From Cristatella mucedo (lineage: Eukaryota; Bryozoa; Phylactolaemata; Cristatellidae), in the NCBI GenBank assembly GCA_009760855.2, contig WPIO01000018.1, forward strand, positions 5,782,501 through 5,846,500: a stretch of DNA of 64,000 nt, written 5' to 3'. A model generated the notes under the pieces. That model saw nothing but the letters and a program-made list of their open reading frames with translations. It had not been told where the DNA came from and did no database searches. This document shows positions 36,295-60,374 of the stretch, one piece after another (within the stretch, counting starts at the first letter, position 1; the number at the start of each line of letters is the position of its first letter). The position numbers and the translations under genes are program-made.

Positions 36295-37300
36295 TAGCTA
36301 TTGAGGCAGTCTTTTTGATGAAACTTTCAACATTTAGGCCGTTGTCAATGACGGCACCAAAATTCCGAGCACACGGTGAAGGTCACACAAAACAGCACCA
36401 CCTATTTGAAGAGCAAAGTCTTCTAGTCCAGCCACATGCTTGGGATGTCCTATGAGAAGCAGTTCCATTCTGTCGACTAAAGTTTAAGGAAATTTTCAGA
36501 CTTCCGGGATTTAAGGTCTGCATTGCAAGCATTCAGTTGGTCGGTCGCTGCAGCAGATTCCGACGGTTTAAAAGACAAATACAACTGAGTATCGTCTGCA
36601 TACAAGTGATAGCTGATTCAATGTGCCCAATTCACTTTTCAGAGGTTAAGTATAAATGGAAAACAGCAAGGGACCAAAGATTGACCCTTGTGGGACTCCA
36701 CAGGTGACTGATCTGGTGGATGAGATCTGACCCCCACAAGACACAAATTGAACACGATCGGACAAGTACCATTTGAACCATACCAGTGCTTTGCCTGCCA
36801 GATCAATCGTTGGTCTTAGTCGTATAAGTACGATGTCGTTGTCGATAGTGTCGAAGGCAGCTGATAGATGCAGCAGTGCTAAGGCTGCGACATTCCCGTC
36901 ATCGTGGTTGCATAGAATGTCATTGGTTACACGGAGGAGAGCAGTTTCAGTTTATTGCTATCGCTGGACTCCCGGTCAAAATTTCTCGGATAGTGTATTC
37001 TTTTCTGAGTATGATACAAGCTGCTTAGCGACAATCCTTTCAAGAATCTTAGACAAAGAAGGAAAAGGAGAAACTGGGTGGTGGTTTTCTGAGATCTCTG
37101 AATCCAATCCAGGCTTTTTAGTGTATCGGTCGAACGATTGCCGATTTGAAAGACTTTAGAGCAATCTCATTATCCAGAGAAGCATTAAAATCTCAGGTAT
37201 AGCTGGGCTAAGCTTGCCTGCCAGTGGAAACCTCATATGGAATCGATCGTGTAGGGTCGTCAGAAGACAAGCTCTTTTTACTGGACTGCCTATGCATCGA
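36295..37300 (-). mobile_element. LINE B copy, RT region, antisense
   Basis: Minus-strand sequence parallel to 57200-57950 (for example CCCTTGTGGGACTCCACAGG is the complement of the GVPQGS motif region). Broken by indels. Confidence 0.75.
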
Positions 37301-38274
37301 ATTAGTCATTGCTAATTTTGCATCTTGCTGCACAAGTTAAACTGTCGTGCTAGTTATGTCTTATTTATTATTATATTATATTTATTTTAGATATGTTCTA
37401 TTTGTGTGGCATGCGAATCGAAAGCTGTACCTCGATCCATGCTGCAGCACCTTACACCGTTGTATTGAATGAGTAGATCATTCTGGTTTTCTCTTTGTAG
37501 TGTGGCGTCTACCATATTTAACATGCCTATGCCGAGCAAGCTGAACAGGTATTTATGATGTGCCAGAGATTCGGCAGAGATTCGGCATGAGGTGTTGTTT
37601 GCTTCGATTGTCATAGGCATCACCCATGGGACCTAGTTGATCGCAATAGATCCGATCGGGTAGCAGTTTTTCTTTATTTATTGACACGTCATTCTCCTTC
37701 CTTAACACTTGCCACATTTACAGAAAATAAATACACCGATTGATGCTATGTAAGTTGGGACAGGGACTGAAATATCTTTGTGATTTGAATCCGATTTGTT
37801 TGCGACCATCGGTGTCATTCTGACCTCGAGCACCTCTCTCCTACCAAACTACTCGTGTGAGCCTTTAGCCGCTGCTCGGTATGGCAGATTCTCGAGGATA
37901 GACTGTATTCGAAAGTCGTGGTAACAAGTGATATATGGCTTGGTGTGGTGTGCTAATAATGCTAACGTAATACTGTTGAAGCTGTGCACGTGAGGGGCTG
38001 GAAGTGATGCACACTGCTCTCTTCAACTGTGATCGATGATAATAACCGAAGGGCATGCTCTTAGCCAACCTTCTGAATGGCTGGTGTGCTTTGCAATAAT
38101 TACTATAGTGGGTCGTGATTATTTAGTGGCCGGCCTAATTCAGTGGTTCAGTCTAGTGGAATCATAGCTTGGTCAATGTTCTACAGAGTAATAGCTTACG
38201 AACAAAGTGAGGTTGACGATAAATGCATGCGAGCAAAGATAGACCTTAACTGAGCCCTAATAACTCTGTGTAAA

Positions 38275-38335
38275 GTGCCTAGCAAGAGATTATGTTCTCT
38301 GTATGCACTATATAAACATATTATTGTTATTACTA
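38275..38335 (+). mobile_element. LINE A tail relic
   Basis: GTGCCTAGCAAGAGATTATG, TTCTCTGTATGCAC, then ATTATTGTTATTACTATTA. Confidence 0.65.
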
Positions 38336-38629
38336 TTAGGGTCCGGTCTTACTAATTCCCACAATACACTTTAATTAAACAAAAATAGACAAGCAATCGG
38401 CAGCTCGAGGCTCAAATTTTGAAAGAATATTGCAGAAGACGGTCGTTATAATGTACTTACCAGATTTCATGCCATTGCAATTGTGCTTTCTCATGCAAAT
38501 GACCTACAAAGATGGTGGCCACTGTGGGTGGATTGTTGTATTGGCTGTAGTAGATTGCAGTTGATTTTACTCACTTGTCGTGCCTCTTCTTGCACCACTG
38601 CCGCACCTGCTTTTTCATTTAGCCTTAAA

Positions 38630-39915
38630 TCGTTTGGATATAGTGCATTCATTTGCTATGCAGATGAGGCACTGGCGTGGTTTAAATCGTACTTGTCTGA
38701 TCGTGTTCAATCCGTGTCGTATGGGGGTCAGGTCTCACACGCGAGACGGGTCACCTGTGGAGTCCCTCAGGGGTCTGTACTTGGCCTCTTGCTGTTCTCC
38801 ATTTATACTCATTTCTGGGGAAAGTGGTTAATGCCTATGGAATAGGATATCACCTTTATGCTGACGATACTCAGCTGTATTTGTCATTCAAACCGTAGAA
38901 ATCTGCTGCAGCAACTAAGAAACTGAATGCTTGCCTTGCCGACATTCGATCCTGGATGTCGGAAAAATTCTTGAAACTAAATGACAATAAAACCGAACTG
39001 ACGTTCAAAGAACACCCTAAGCATGTGGCTGGATTAAAAGGCTTCACTCTTCTAATAGGTCATGCTGCGCGACCATCAACCTGCTCGAAATTTAGGTGTC
39101 CTTTTCGACAGCTGCTTCAATTTTAAAAACTTCATTCAGAAGACTGCTTCTACAGCTAGCCATCACGTTCGATCCCTATCTAAGATTAAGAGCCGTCTTC
39201 CACAGTGGCTTGCAAAAAATTTAACTAGCTCCTTAGTTCTGTCTCGGCTTGATTATTGTAATTCCCTTTTGGCTGGGCTACCAAAGAAAGCAACTAGGCT
39301 ACTGCAGCTGACTGAATATGGCTGCAAGGCTAGTCTTCAAGTTCCAGAGGTTTGAACACGGGTCTCCTTTGCTAAAAAAGCTAGGATGGATGCCGGTTGA
39401 GCAATGGAGACAGAGGAAAGTTCTGATGCTGATCCACAAGGCCCGCCATGGCTTGGCTCCTTCGTACCTAGCTGAACTGCTGCACTAATTTCTGCCTCTT
39501 CGTACCCTCAGGTCCTGTGTGGACAATAAATTAGCTGTTCCATTCCTCCGCTTAAAGGCCGTTGGCGGCTGAAGCTTTAGCTTTGCAGGTCCTAGACTGT
39601 GGAACTCGCTTCCACAATTCCTAGGCACCGACAACTATTCTTCTGCTGCCGACTTTGGCTCATCCTTTCTAGCGATCCTGAGCTGCTACTTCCATGCTAC
39701 TCACTGCCTCAACTTCTCTCCTGACTCTGCTATGCTTCCCACTTTCTCTTTGTTGCGTGAGATGATGTGTGTTGGCTACCGAATGTGTACTGAAAGCCCC
39801 TTAGGCTGTGAGTGCGCTATACAAAACTCTCCTGCGTAACACCCACACAGTCTTTATGACTTTGTGGAGTTACAGACAGAGATAAAAGATACAATACATT
39901 ACATTATATGCAAAT
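38630..39915 (+). mobile_element. LINE B copy from the RT palm to the tail
   Basis: [70 protein letters not shown], then the 3' UTR, hairpin CCACACAGTC/GACTTTGTGG and AATACATTACATT. Frameshifts separate the pieces. Confidence 0.85.
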
Positions 39916-41756
39916 TGCATGACTCGAGCCGACTTGACGAAACTTAATATGGAAGCAACAGCAGGCCACTTGTTCATTATTGACTGGAATGCTTCGTCTG
40001 TGTGAATCGTCATTGTTGTGCATATGCATATTCCAACTGTTCATGGTATTATCCCCAAGCGTTGGTATTCTTCCAGTAACTGTATGTTGTGAAGTGCTTA
40101 TGACAAGATTTAGTCCCGACAGATGCTAGGAGAATGCTGGATTGTAATTTTAATGGCACGATTGGGTCGTAGGTTGGTCAATGCGTCCATTGCGTTGGTC
40201 AGTGCGTCCATTCTTATTCAGCTGTTGACGTTTTGTGGAGATAGAGTGGGCACTTAGCTGTATAGATCAGTCAACCCCTGCTCAGCGTGATCTGGTCTGC
40301 TATTTATGCAATAGTTGCCCCTTAGGAAAATCACAGAACCGTCGGCCGGATGACTACAATTTCTTCGGGTTCGATTACTGCTTGTCATTCGACCCCCATG
40401 CCGGCTGCCACCATTCAATAGTAAGGCTGCCTCATCCTAGGGCTAGGTTTCAAGCTAAGAACATATTCCTTTGGAGTACAGGTTAGACATCTCCAGAGCT
40501 GCAAGTTTTAGCATCGGCAGCCCTTGAATCTCGAATTCAACCCGGCCGCTTTTGTCCCTGTTCTAGTTATTTCGGCAGCCAGCTACTGTTTCCGTTACTA
40601 TCTCGAATTGCAGAATACATTTGGACAACACAGCTGCCCCTGCACTTCTGGAGACAATGTCGGCTCTTATGTAGGAAATGTTTGCTGCTGGACTGCGGCA
40701 GGTGCAATTTGCAAAGCTGTATTTGCATAATGTTTGCTGATCGGCATTGTCGTCTGTTCGATCAAAGCCATGTCATATTCTGCCGACGTACATGGTAAGC
40801 TGCTTTGCTCCAGAGATCTCCAGTGCAATATTAATTGGCATGGCAATACAAATCATGAAAATTGGTGCTACTGCTGCCTGAACTATTCTGAAAACGTCCT
40901 CGAGTTTTCCAGTTCCAGCATTCAATGGCAGCCCCTTACACGTGGTGTAATCCAAATCCCGGCCGTAATATAAACTCAAATGCTTTAACTCACTTATATT
41001 ACAGCTTGGCTGCAATAACTGCAGTCGCTTTGTTACAATCATATCTTCTCCACCATTTTTCCAAAGGCTCAATTCGTAATCCATACAAGCATTTAGAGCA
41101 GATTCTAGAAATAAACAGAGACAGACTTGCTTTGTCGTAAAGCGTCGGAATTTCAGAGCAGTCGAGCCTAGCTTCGACGCCGGAAGTGTACGATACGGCT
41201 GGCCGATCCAAGGAGGCCCGGGCTCAAGTCGCTGACCAGTGAAGCGTGCATCTCATCTCTTGTAGAAACCAATCGACATGAACGCCGTGATGGCTCCATC
41301 CAAGCCGTGTAGCTAATTGTGTTAGCTCAGTCATTTGTATCGTATTCTCATCTGGTAAGGCGAATAAAGTCAACCATGAATTCGAGGGACGATTGATTTT
41401 CCTTGTGCTGGAAGTTTGGCTGCATAACTCCGGAATTGCTCATGGGGCCAAGAATGCTTCGTCAGAATTGACAGTACAATTACAGAACTAAGCAGACAGG
41501 GTACACATATAATAAGGTTATTGCTCCTTCTTGTATCCTGGGTGATGCTGCATCATATCTGTTGCAGAGCCATGCTCGCCTTGCTTTTATAGAAGCAGGC
41601 TACGTTAGAAGCAGTTTACTTGCCTATGGTTTCTGAAGTCGTTAATTCAACTTTAATGGCTCTAGTCACATAGCCGATGTACAATGTGATCGCATTCGCG
41701 GTTCAAGTTCCTTTGATTGTAAAGTCCATAATCCTTGGCTTTGCCTGCAACTTACT
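39916..41756. other. Low-repeat stretch between AP5Z1 and PIGW
   Basis: No retroelement is obvious. Several short open frames occur (plus 40235-40486, 40524-40730; minus 40773-41084) with no recognised domain. AATAAA at 41363. It may hold an unrecognised exon. Confidence 0.3.
41157..41235 (+). CDS. Speculative AP5Z1 terminal exon
   Basis: If AP5Z1 splices from 32377 (phase 2), the acceptor TTTCAG ending at 41156 would add about 26 residues (AVEPSFDAGSVRYGWPIQGG and a short tail) before a stop at 41233, with AATAAA at 41363-41368. The alternative frame reads STPEVYDTAGRSK, faintly like the vertebrate C-terminus, but is out of phase. Recorded only as a candidate. Confidence 0.13.
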
Positions 41757-42060
41757 TTAATAATAATAATGATAATAACAGTAATAATACACTTGATAAA
41801 GCGCCCTCAGATAACTATCTCTTTCTAGGCACTTGACATTTGCTGCAAAGGAAGAACAATCGAATGGTTAGTGGTAGCATGCTTGATAAACAACGTGAGT
41901 AACATGGTTAGGGGTGACATGCACAGTGTCAGCAAGCTTAAGCACATAAAAGATGAATCACGGAACCACTAAAGGCTGTGATAAATAGGTGCATTTTAAA
42001 TTTCTTTTTATGTCAAGGGGATGTCGTGACGGAAGTCAGGAGTGAGATCCAGGCTTAGAA
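41757..42060 (-). mobile_element. LINE A 3' end
   Basis: AATAATACACTTGATAAAGCG tail, CATGGTTAGGGGTGACATGC 3' UTR and the start of the coding end. Confidence 0.8.
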
Positions 42061-43150
42061 GCATTTAGCGGTTAGTGGTAGCACTAGCACCATTACTAGC
42101 GCTTTCTTCTCAGCATAGTTTTACCCGAGCTTGGAAGCCGGTGCACCACTTTTGTAACTTTATTCGATAGGGCGGAACGAATTGGCCCTCCCGAGCTGCA
42201 CTTCCAGGAGAATTGAGATCCGAGATTGCCTATCTTTCGCGCGGCATCGTGATCTCATTCCTACGTGAAGAGCTCGTAGTTTTCCATGAGGAGATTCTCG
42301 TCCGACAGGCATTTCAAAAGCATTGACCTAGGCGTTCCCCCCTAACGGCTCCTAAGATCGGTCATTTGTTTGGTCTTACCCTCATCTTGGCAAGGAAGTT
42401 GAACCGTGCTCAGCTTCTCGTTTTCGTCCCGTCTCAGTCTTTGTCCAGTCTTCCATCTGGCTTGGACTGCCTCCTCCCCCCCCCGGTCTTGATGACGCAT
42501 GTCACCAGAGACTGAAGCAGGACTGAAGCAAGATCCGTGTAAAACGCGGTGACACACTGCTGAACTTCTGTCTAGGCCGTAGCTGAGAATCCGAAATTGC
42601 AAACGGCTGACCATTGCGTTGAGTGGATGCGATGTTGCTGTGGCTTTTCTATCCCTTTTTTCGTACCTGAGGCAGCACACAGTTGTGCCCAAGGCATCGT
42701 GTGAGGACTTGACAAACAACTAATGACAGTAGTACTACCGACTGGGTGTTTATGGGACTTAAAACAATGGGAGCTTGGCATAAGCATGCGTGAACTCACT
42801 GTCGTGAAGTCGCGTGGGTACAGATCAACCATTCTGTTTAAAATGCAATCGTAATAAGATCGTCTCGAAGCAAATTTCCGGCCAATTTTTGGGATTTAGG
42901 TGAAACGTGGTTTTGGCCCCTGTTTTGTATTTCAATGCATTGTGCTCAAGATCACGCATACGGAAAGCCTGAAATTAAGTGGATGCACTTTTAACAGTGC
43001 ACTCGCAATATTCGATCACAAATTGGAGCCCTATTGCAACCGATTTCTGTTGGATTTGCTGAGGATAAGTAGTGAATTTCAGTTTTATCCCTGGCCACCG
43101 GGAATGATTGCTGTGCACTGCATGCCGACTTGTCAAGAAATCCCGCGAGT
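42061..43150. other. Unassigned DNA
   Basis: No repeat family or conserved exon recognised. A minus frame at 42342-42719 and a plus frame at 42900-43421 are open but featureless, and the second runs into a LINE tail. Confidence 0.3.
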
Positions 43151-43152
43151 AA

Positions 43153-43245
43153 TACTAATCATAATAATAACACTTGATAAAGCGCTCTCAGAGAACAATC
43201 TATTTCTAGGCGCTTTACATTTGCTGCGAAGGAAGCATGCACTTA
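43153..43245 (-). mobile_element. LINE A tail
   Basis: ATAATAATAACACTTGATAA, AGCGCTCTCAGAGAACAATC, TAGGCGCTTTACATTTGC. Confidence 0.8.
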
Positions 43246-44375
43246 AAATAGATAATAGGTGTAGTGTTCAATCGTCCTTAAGCTGCTTGCGAAAGATTTA
43301 TGTTCGCTGTGCCGTCCACCTTAGTGGATTTCGGCATTGGCCAAGGCGATTACAATCGATTGAAGTGCACGGCACGAGAATGAGCTCTTGCAATGGCGAA
43401 AAATTGGGTAGCTACTCGTGAACAATAGCATGGTACAAAATGCAATCAACAATTGAGCTTAGCGAAGTCGCTTTGTGTAATAATATCAATTCGAAATTGA
43501 AGCCCTCGATTTGTTCTCAATTCTCAACAAATTGGTTACAGTAATTCGTCGCTCCTAATACTGCACGTAGGGGGTCAGCTGGGTCATCCGAGTGAATATT
43601 TAAATTGACCGGTAAATGAAGGAAAAGACAATTTTCGGAGCATGTAATCGAAATGAGAGCAGAACAATCTGAAATGAAACAATACGTGGCACCTGGTTGG
43701 CGAAAGACGCCTGCTACCATTAGCTGCATGCAGCAGCAGGGACTCAATACAAGAGATTCGAAAGACTGCAAACGGCTTGAGATTGAGGTTCGAGGTGCTA
43801 GCGATCTCGGCAACTCGGACTTAAGTATTCAAATGACCTCGGGGTAGAAAAGTCATTAGGATGGCGTCAACTACGGTCGGTCGGGCAGTTAGTCGATTTT
43901 CAGCCAGGTCTCAGCCGCAGCAAACTGTTCAAGGACGTCGTCAAGAATCGAGCCACGTATTATTAGTGGCTCGGTGAATATCGAAAGCACATTCCGTAGG
44001 TGCACTCTGAGAGTTATGGTTAGCCGCAGTTTCAGGAGGCGTCACTTTGGGCGATTCCCTGCGAGCTCGAGGGTGCCTACGCTTGGCTGCTCGAACAGAT
44101 GTGAGGAGAAGTGCTGCAGATGCGAACCACACCCTGTTTTCGAGACCCCGTTTCCTGCATTTATATGGACTTGCCGAGAGAGTAGCCAATGCAGGAACGA
44201 AATGTGGAAGCAGCGGCACCCCCATGAGTGCGTTGGAGCGGCAACAGCGAAATGGCAGTAGGCACGTACGATTGTACGAACTAGTGGGGTCGCCAAGAGC
44301 TGGCCAAGCTGCGGCGGCAGCCGGCATGGGTGCATAAGGCAGCGCATGCTGACTGGACACCAGGTGCACCGATAA
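43246..44375. other. Unassigned DNA with a GC-rich core
   Basis: The block at about 43980-44340 is GC-rich with open frames on both strands, one Cys-rich (plus 43974-44261). No domain recognised; an exon of an unknown gene is possible. Confidence 0.25.
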
Positions 44376-44720
44376 TAGTAGTAATAATAATACATGTGTG
44401 CATAGGGCCCTTAGAGCACTTAAAAATCTCCTTCTGGGCACTTTACATACGCTGTATAGGAAGCATTATTGAATGGTCGAATGGTTAGTGGTAGCATATT
44501 CAATGTGAACAAGCATAAACACAGTCAAATGTGACATGCACAGAGTCAACATGCAAATATGATTAGCGGTAGCATGTACAGTGTATGCACGCATAAGCAT
44601 ACAAAGGACGAACCGCATGGACCCACCAAATGCTGTGATAAATAGATGCGTTTTAGCTTCATTTTAAATGTCAGGTAGGAGGATGTCTCGAAGTCTACAG
44701 CGGAGCCCCTACAGCGTAGC
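44376..44720 (-). mobile_element. LINE A 3' end, diverged
   Basis: AATAATAATACATGTGTGC tail, ACTTTACATACGCTGTATAG and GACATGCACAGAGTCAACAT. Confidence 0.75.
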
Positions 44721-44759
44721 TTAACGGTAGGATTCAGAAAAAGAGCTCGATCTTCGTAA

Positions 44760-45600
44760 GAATGCAATTTTATGAGACTCTATGTCTCGCGTGGTCACTT
44801 TTTCTTAAAGATAATAGAATGTCAGATTTTTCAAGTCACACGATCAGCCCTTTTTCTGCCAAAATTTCTTGGCGTCTTAGTTTTTACGAACCCGTATATA
44901 AGTACGCCGGTTAAGTTGGTTCAGCAAATGCCGGACTCCCTGCTAAACAAATTCCGTTTTTCTGGTGATGAGAAATTGGTTCCATTGGACGCTCCTTTCG
45001 TTACTTTCCTGTTTTCTTCCTCGGTGAAGTGGGTCCATTCACAAACGTTTTGTTATTTTCCGCTTTTCGTAGTCCTCGGTGCGGCTAGCGAGAATTTCCG
45101 CGGGCGTCCAATTAGAGGCTTTCGTCCAATTAGAGGCTTGCGTCTTAGAAACCGGAAGCGACTGAGGGCGTTCTGTTTCCGGAACCGGTTGCACAGGAAA
45201 GCCGGAGAAGCCGCAAGGGCAAGACATTGGTCCGGTACAGGCAATGCCAACCTTTCATGAGCACCGAATTAAATCGTTAGTATTTTCATTGCATAAGGAA
45301 ATCTGATCTTGTCGTGAGGTACGCCTATTGCGTACGCGCTGCCGCTGGGCCGTATTGGCGGGGGGGGGGGGGGGGGGGGGGGGATTCTGCTTATGTTGTA
45401 ACTGCCTGCGATGTAGCTGACTGTTCGTTTTCGGGTCTGCAGTGCTGTCGGCGTCGCACCTCATATGCGCAATTCTAGACAGAATTAAGCGCGTATCTCT
45501 AGTGTCTGATCGCGGTGGTAGGGTTCACTCCTCCTAGATCGTCACTTGCAATCTGCAGTATCGCTAAGGCAGCAGCACCGCCGGGGTACTATTGCATGTA
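44760..45600. other. Unassigned DNA with a poly-G run
   Basis: Open plus frame 44772-45260 without a known domain. CGTCCAATTAGAGGCTT is a short tandem duplication at about 45106-45140. About 24 consecutive G at 45360-45383. Confidence 0.35.
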
Positions 45601-45689
45601 AGACATTGTGGCCTTAAGAGTAGGTAGTACGCTATGCATGCCCCAGCGGACTTTCTTCTGGAGGAGCGGTGGTTTTCTTACGCAGCCTC

Positions 45690-46050
45690 GTGATTGGCTG
45701 GAAGATAGACAAGATCAGGGAGTCCATCCCTACGATGGCAGCATCCCCCCTATAATGCTGTCACACAACTCCTTGCATCACCTCAATGTCTAAATTCAAA
45801 GAGGTCTCTAGTGACCTCATCCTAAAGTTCATATCACAATCAAAGAAGACAACTAGCCCCTTGGACCCAGTTCCCACCGTCCTGCTTCTACGATGCATTG
45901 ATCTGCTGCTGCCGTGCATAACTAGCATCATTAATTTGTCATTAGCCTCAGGTCATGTCCCAGCACCTCTCAAAAAGGCTGTAGTTAGGCCACTACTCAA
46001 AAATGCAAGCTTAGTTACTTTAAGGCAGCTGATCTTTACTCTTTTAACGC
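45690..46050 (+). mobile_element. LINE A fragment with the RT N-terminal part
   Basis: Open frame with KKTTSPLDPVPTVLLLRCID, LPCITSIINLSLASGHVP, APLKKAVVRPLLKNASL, the standard opening of a LINE RT domain. Confidence 0.88.
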
Positions 46051-46059
46051 CTTAGCATC

Positions 46060-47012
46060 GACATGAAATTACACACGATCTTCCACTGCAGCTGACCATG
46101 AATATGGCTGCAAGGCTAGTCTTCAAGTCCCAGAAGTTTGAACACGTGTCTCCTTTGCTAAAAGAACTAAGATGGATGCCGGTTGACCAACGGATTCAGA
46201 GCAAGGTTCTTACGCTGACCCACAAGGCTCGCCACGGATTGGCTCCTGCGTACCTAGCTGCACCAGTTTCAGCCTGTTCGTGCCCTCAGGTCTTGTGTGG
46301 ACAATAGATTAGCTGTCCAATTCCTCTGCTTAAGGACCGTTGGCGACAGAAGCTTTAGCTCTGCAGGTCCTAGACTGTGGAACTTGCTTCCACAATTCTT
46401 ACGCAACGACAACTACTCTACTACTGCCGACCATGGCTCATCCTTTCCAGCGGTTGCTACTTCCATGCTACTCACTACCTCAACTTCTCTCCTAACTCTG
46501 CTATGCTTCCCACTTTCTCTTTGTTGCATGAGGCGAAGTCTGTTAGCTACCGAAGGGTGCCGAAAGCTGCTTATGCTGTGAGTAAGAACTGCTGAACTGC
46601 TGCACTAGTTTCAGCCTCTGCTTCCCTCAGGTTTTATCTATGGGCACTAAATTAGCCGATCGATTCCTCTGCTTAAAGGCCATTGGCGACAGCAGCTTTT
46701 TCTTTGCAGGTTCTAGATTGTGGAACTCACTTTCCAAATTATTACGCAACGACATAAACTCTCCTGCTGCCGACTATGGCACATCCTGTTCAGCCCTTCT
46801 GAGCTGCTACTTCTATGCCCCTCACTTCTCTTAACTGCGCTCCTAACTCAGCTATGCTTCTCACTTTCTCTTTTTTGCGTGAGCCGACGTTTGTTGGCTA
46901 CCGAATACATACCGAAAGCTGCTTAGGCTGTTAGTGCGCTATACAAAACTCCCCTGCATAACACCCACGTAGTCTGTGTGGCTTTGTGGTATTACAGACG
47001 GAGATACATTAC
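46060..47012 (+). mobile_element. Two tandem LINE B 3' fragments
   Basis: 46060-46590 (MNMAARLVFKSQKFEHVSPL, ELRWMPVDQRIQSKVLTLTH) and 46590-47012, which repeats the end of the same element and carries the CCACGTAGTC tail. Confidence 0.82.
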
Positions 47013-47890
47013 ACACGATGTTCACTTGCTCCTATCAGCTTGCTCTGTGGGCTCAGATATTAATGTTTGCCTGCTCATGTGGGTTATCAACTGCTTGCCG
47101 TGTCTTGTCTTGCAAAGTATACTTACATACTCTTTGTCTGCTGTGGCTTGCAGTTTTATGATACTGCGTAGGGGGCTCTTGTGACCCCTTTATTGCTTCC
47201 GTGTAACGTGTTAACATATTAAAATGAAACTTTGTTAGGTTATTTCACACAACAAAGAAATTCAAAATGTGGCTAAAGCAAAGAGCAGTTGCAGCAGAGT
47301 AAATAAGCAAAATAAGTAGCAGCGAGTGGCGCGTGTGATGATTGGCCCAGAACCGTCAGCAGATGCAAAGTCAACATCGTCATGCAAGAACTGTGGAAAT
47401 GAGGTTCTATATCAAATAGGAGAAAATGCAAAAGTATCGCCACCTGCCTAATTTTCCATATGTAATCCACCGAGTCAAGTCAAGTCACTGCAGGCTAAGT
47501 GAAATTGCAGCTATGAGCTTGTCGTAAGGAGCTAGGAGTCGTCGGAGTGGGCAGGGCGCAGGACCTTGACTGCACTTGAGCCAGCTAAACATAGCCGGTA
47601 TGTGCGTCGTCCAGCTCCCAAGGTGCCCGGCTGCTGCCCGGGCTGCGGCCGCGCCTGCCAAGCAGCAAGTGTGCACAAGTAGCAGCAGCAGGGCTCTGGC
47701 AGCGATAGCCACACCGCTGCTGCCAATCCTGCTGCCCTGCTCGGTTACTCTGTGCGATCGCTTCCACCTGATCTGCGATCTGCTCACCGATCTTCGGCCG
47801 GCTTGCTGGTCACGGGTGCGAGTGTGATTTCGTGCTGCAACGCCCCTCGAGTGCGTGTTAGCACCTGGCCCCTGCCCCGAAGCAGACATA
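47013..47890. other. Unassigned DNA upstream of PIGW
   Basis: 47520-47830 is GC-rich with an open plus frame (Ala/Ser/Leu-rich, ending WSRVRV) and no recognised domain. Elsewhere AT-rich and empty. Confidence 0.25.
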
Positions 47891-47895
47891 AAGCC

Positions 47896-48063
47896 TGAGT
47901 CGTGATGGCACACTAAGTAAGGCGGTTGCTTTTCACGGCTTAGGTCCCGAGGTCGTGGGATTGAATCCTGCAGTGGGCGATCCTTTATTACCGCTGCAAG
48001 CATTGGTGATACCCGTAAAGGCTTTTCTGAAGCTTTACAAAAGAGGCTGTTAAATCAGTTAGT
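47896..48063 (+). mobile_element. SINE-1 copy
   Basis: GTGATGGCACACTAAGTAAG head, GGTCCCGAGGTCGTGGGATT, GCAGTGGGCGATCCTTTATT, CCGTAAAGGCTTTTCTG, GAGGCTGTTAAATCAGTTAG end. The B box has decayed to GGATTGAATCC. Confidence 0.87.
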
Positions 48064-48137
48064 ATGTGTGCGTGTGTGTGCGTGTGCGTGCGTGTGCGTG
48101 TGTGTGTGCGTGCGTGTGTGTGTGTGTGTGTGTGTGC
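48064..48137. repeat. (TG)n with CG interruptions
   Basis: TGTG/CGTG array directly at the 3' end of the SINE-1 copy. Confidence 0.95.
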
Positions 48138-48608
48138 TTGAATGTCAGTTTGGTAACCCGCTGTCACCCGGCTCAACTGCAACCTCAGAGGAACCCTCAG
48201 CCGGGTGTGCGTGGCTGCACGTGCGATCAGCCACGTGGGATGCCGCGGAGCAGCAGTGGTGGCGTGCTGCTCAGAACTATCTCCCACCTGCACAAGTCGA
48301 GGTGGGGGATGCTTTCTCTCATCACCGACCTCAGCAGGCATAGCCGGACTGACATAGCGGGGTTGGTGGGCCGGCGCCTAGTTGCAATCGAACCGCGCAC
48401 GTGTTTTCAGCCGGTACACTTTAATTTCGGCTCGAGCTCAGAGGCGGCCATTTGAAGATGATCCTTCGCGCGCGAGCCACACCGTTGCGGTTTGTCAGCC
48501 GGCCATCAGTCGACCAGTGCAGAGGCCTCCTCTCGGTCTTGACCTGCGCATGCGCATTGTGCATTGCTCATTGAGCTGAGCCTGACATCGCCCTGCAGGC
48601 GTTCTGCA

Positions 48609-48650
48609 ATGGAGGCAGCAGCAGTGGCTGGCTTCGGCAGAGGAGCTTGA
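48609..48650 (+). other. Upstream ORF before PIGW
   Basis: ATG at 48609 followed by 12 further codons and TGA at 48648, ending 56 bp before the PIGW start. A CCCTGCAG at 48592-48599 could be a 5' UTR splice acceptor placing the uORF in the mRNA. Confidence 0.3.
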
Positions 48651-48706
48651 CGGACGACGGCATCAGGCCTGTCGTCGACATCGGTCAACCCACTTCAGAG
48701 CAGGTC

Positions 48707-60001
<11,295 letters not shown>

Positions 60002-60268
60002 CATAGACAGCTATCTGCTGCTGCGACTCTATGAGCTAGCTAGTGGCAGTCGATGGCAGCCATTATATCGCTGTGTCCCTTATTCTTGTAGGGACTAGAT
60101 AGTGACATGGTTTATCATGTATATCGACATTTTTTTTTATAAAGGATCGCCTGGATTGATTTGAGTTATATCAATATGGCTTACATTTTGTACATATGCA
60201 CGCAGAAAATATTAAATGCATACTTAATTGAAGGGAAATGCCTCTATTTAGACGTGAGTAAGTGCAGA

Positions 60269-60274
60269 AATAAA
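60269..60274 (+). other. Candidate polyadenylation signal for PIGW
   Basis: An AATAAA hexamer lies about 270 bp after the PIGW stop codon, in DNA without recognisable retroelement before 60375. Confidence 0.35.
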
Positions 60275-60374
60275 TTAAATGTACATCACTATGCGACTTG
60301 TTAGCTATCGGGGCATTTTGCAAGCACAGAATCATTAAGTCTTTTAACAACACAGTCAATTGCCGAAAAAGATC

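Noticed and set aside
47576-47827. Terminal exon of AP5Z1
   Set aside because: A phase-correct reading exists only with a poor acceptor, and the residues do not resemble the AP5Z1 C-terminus.
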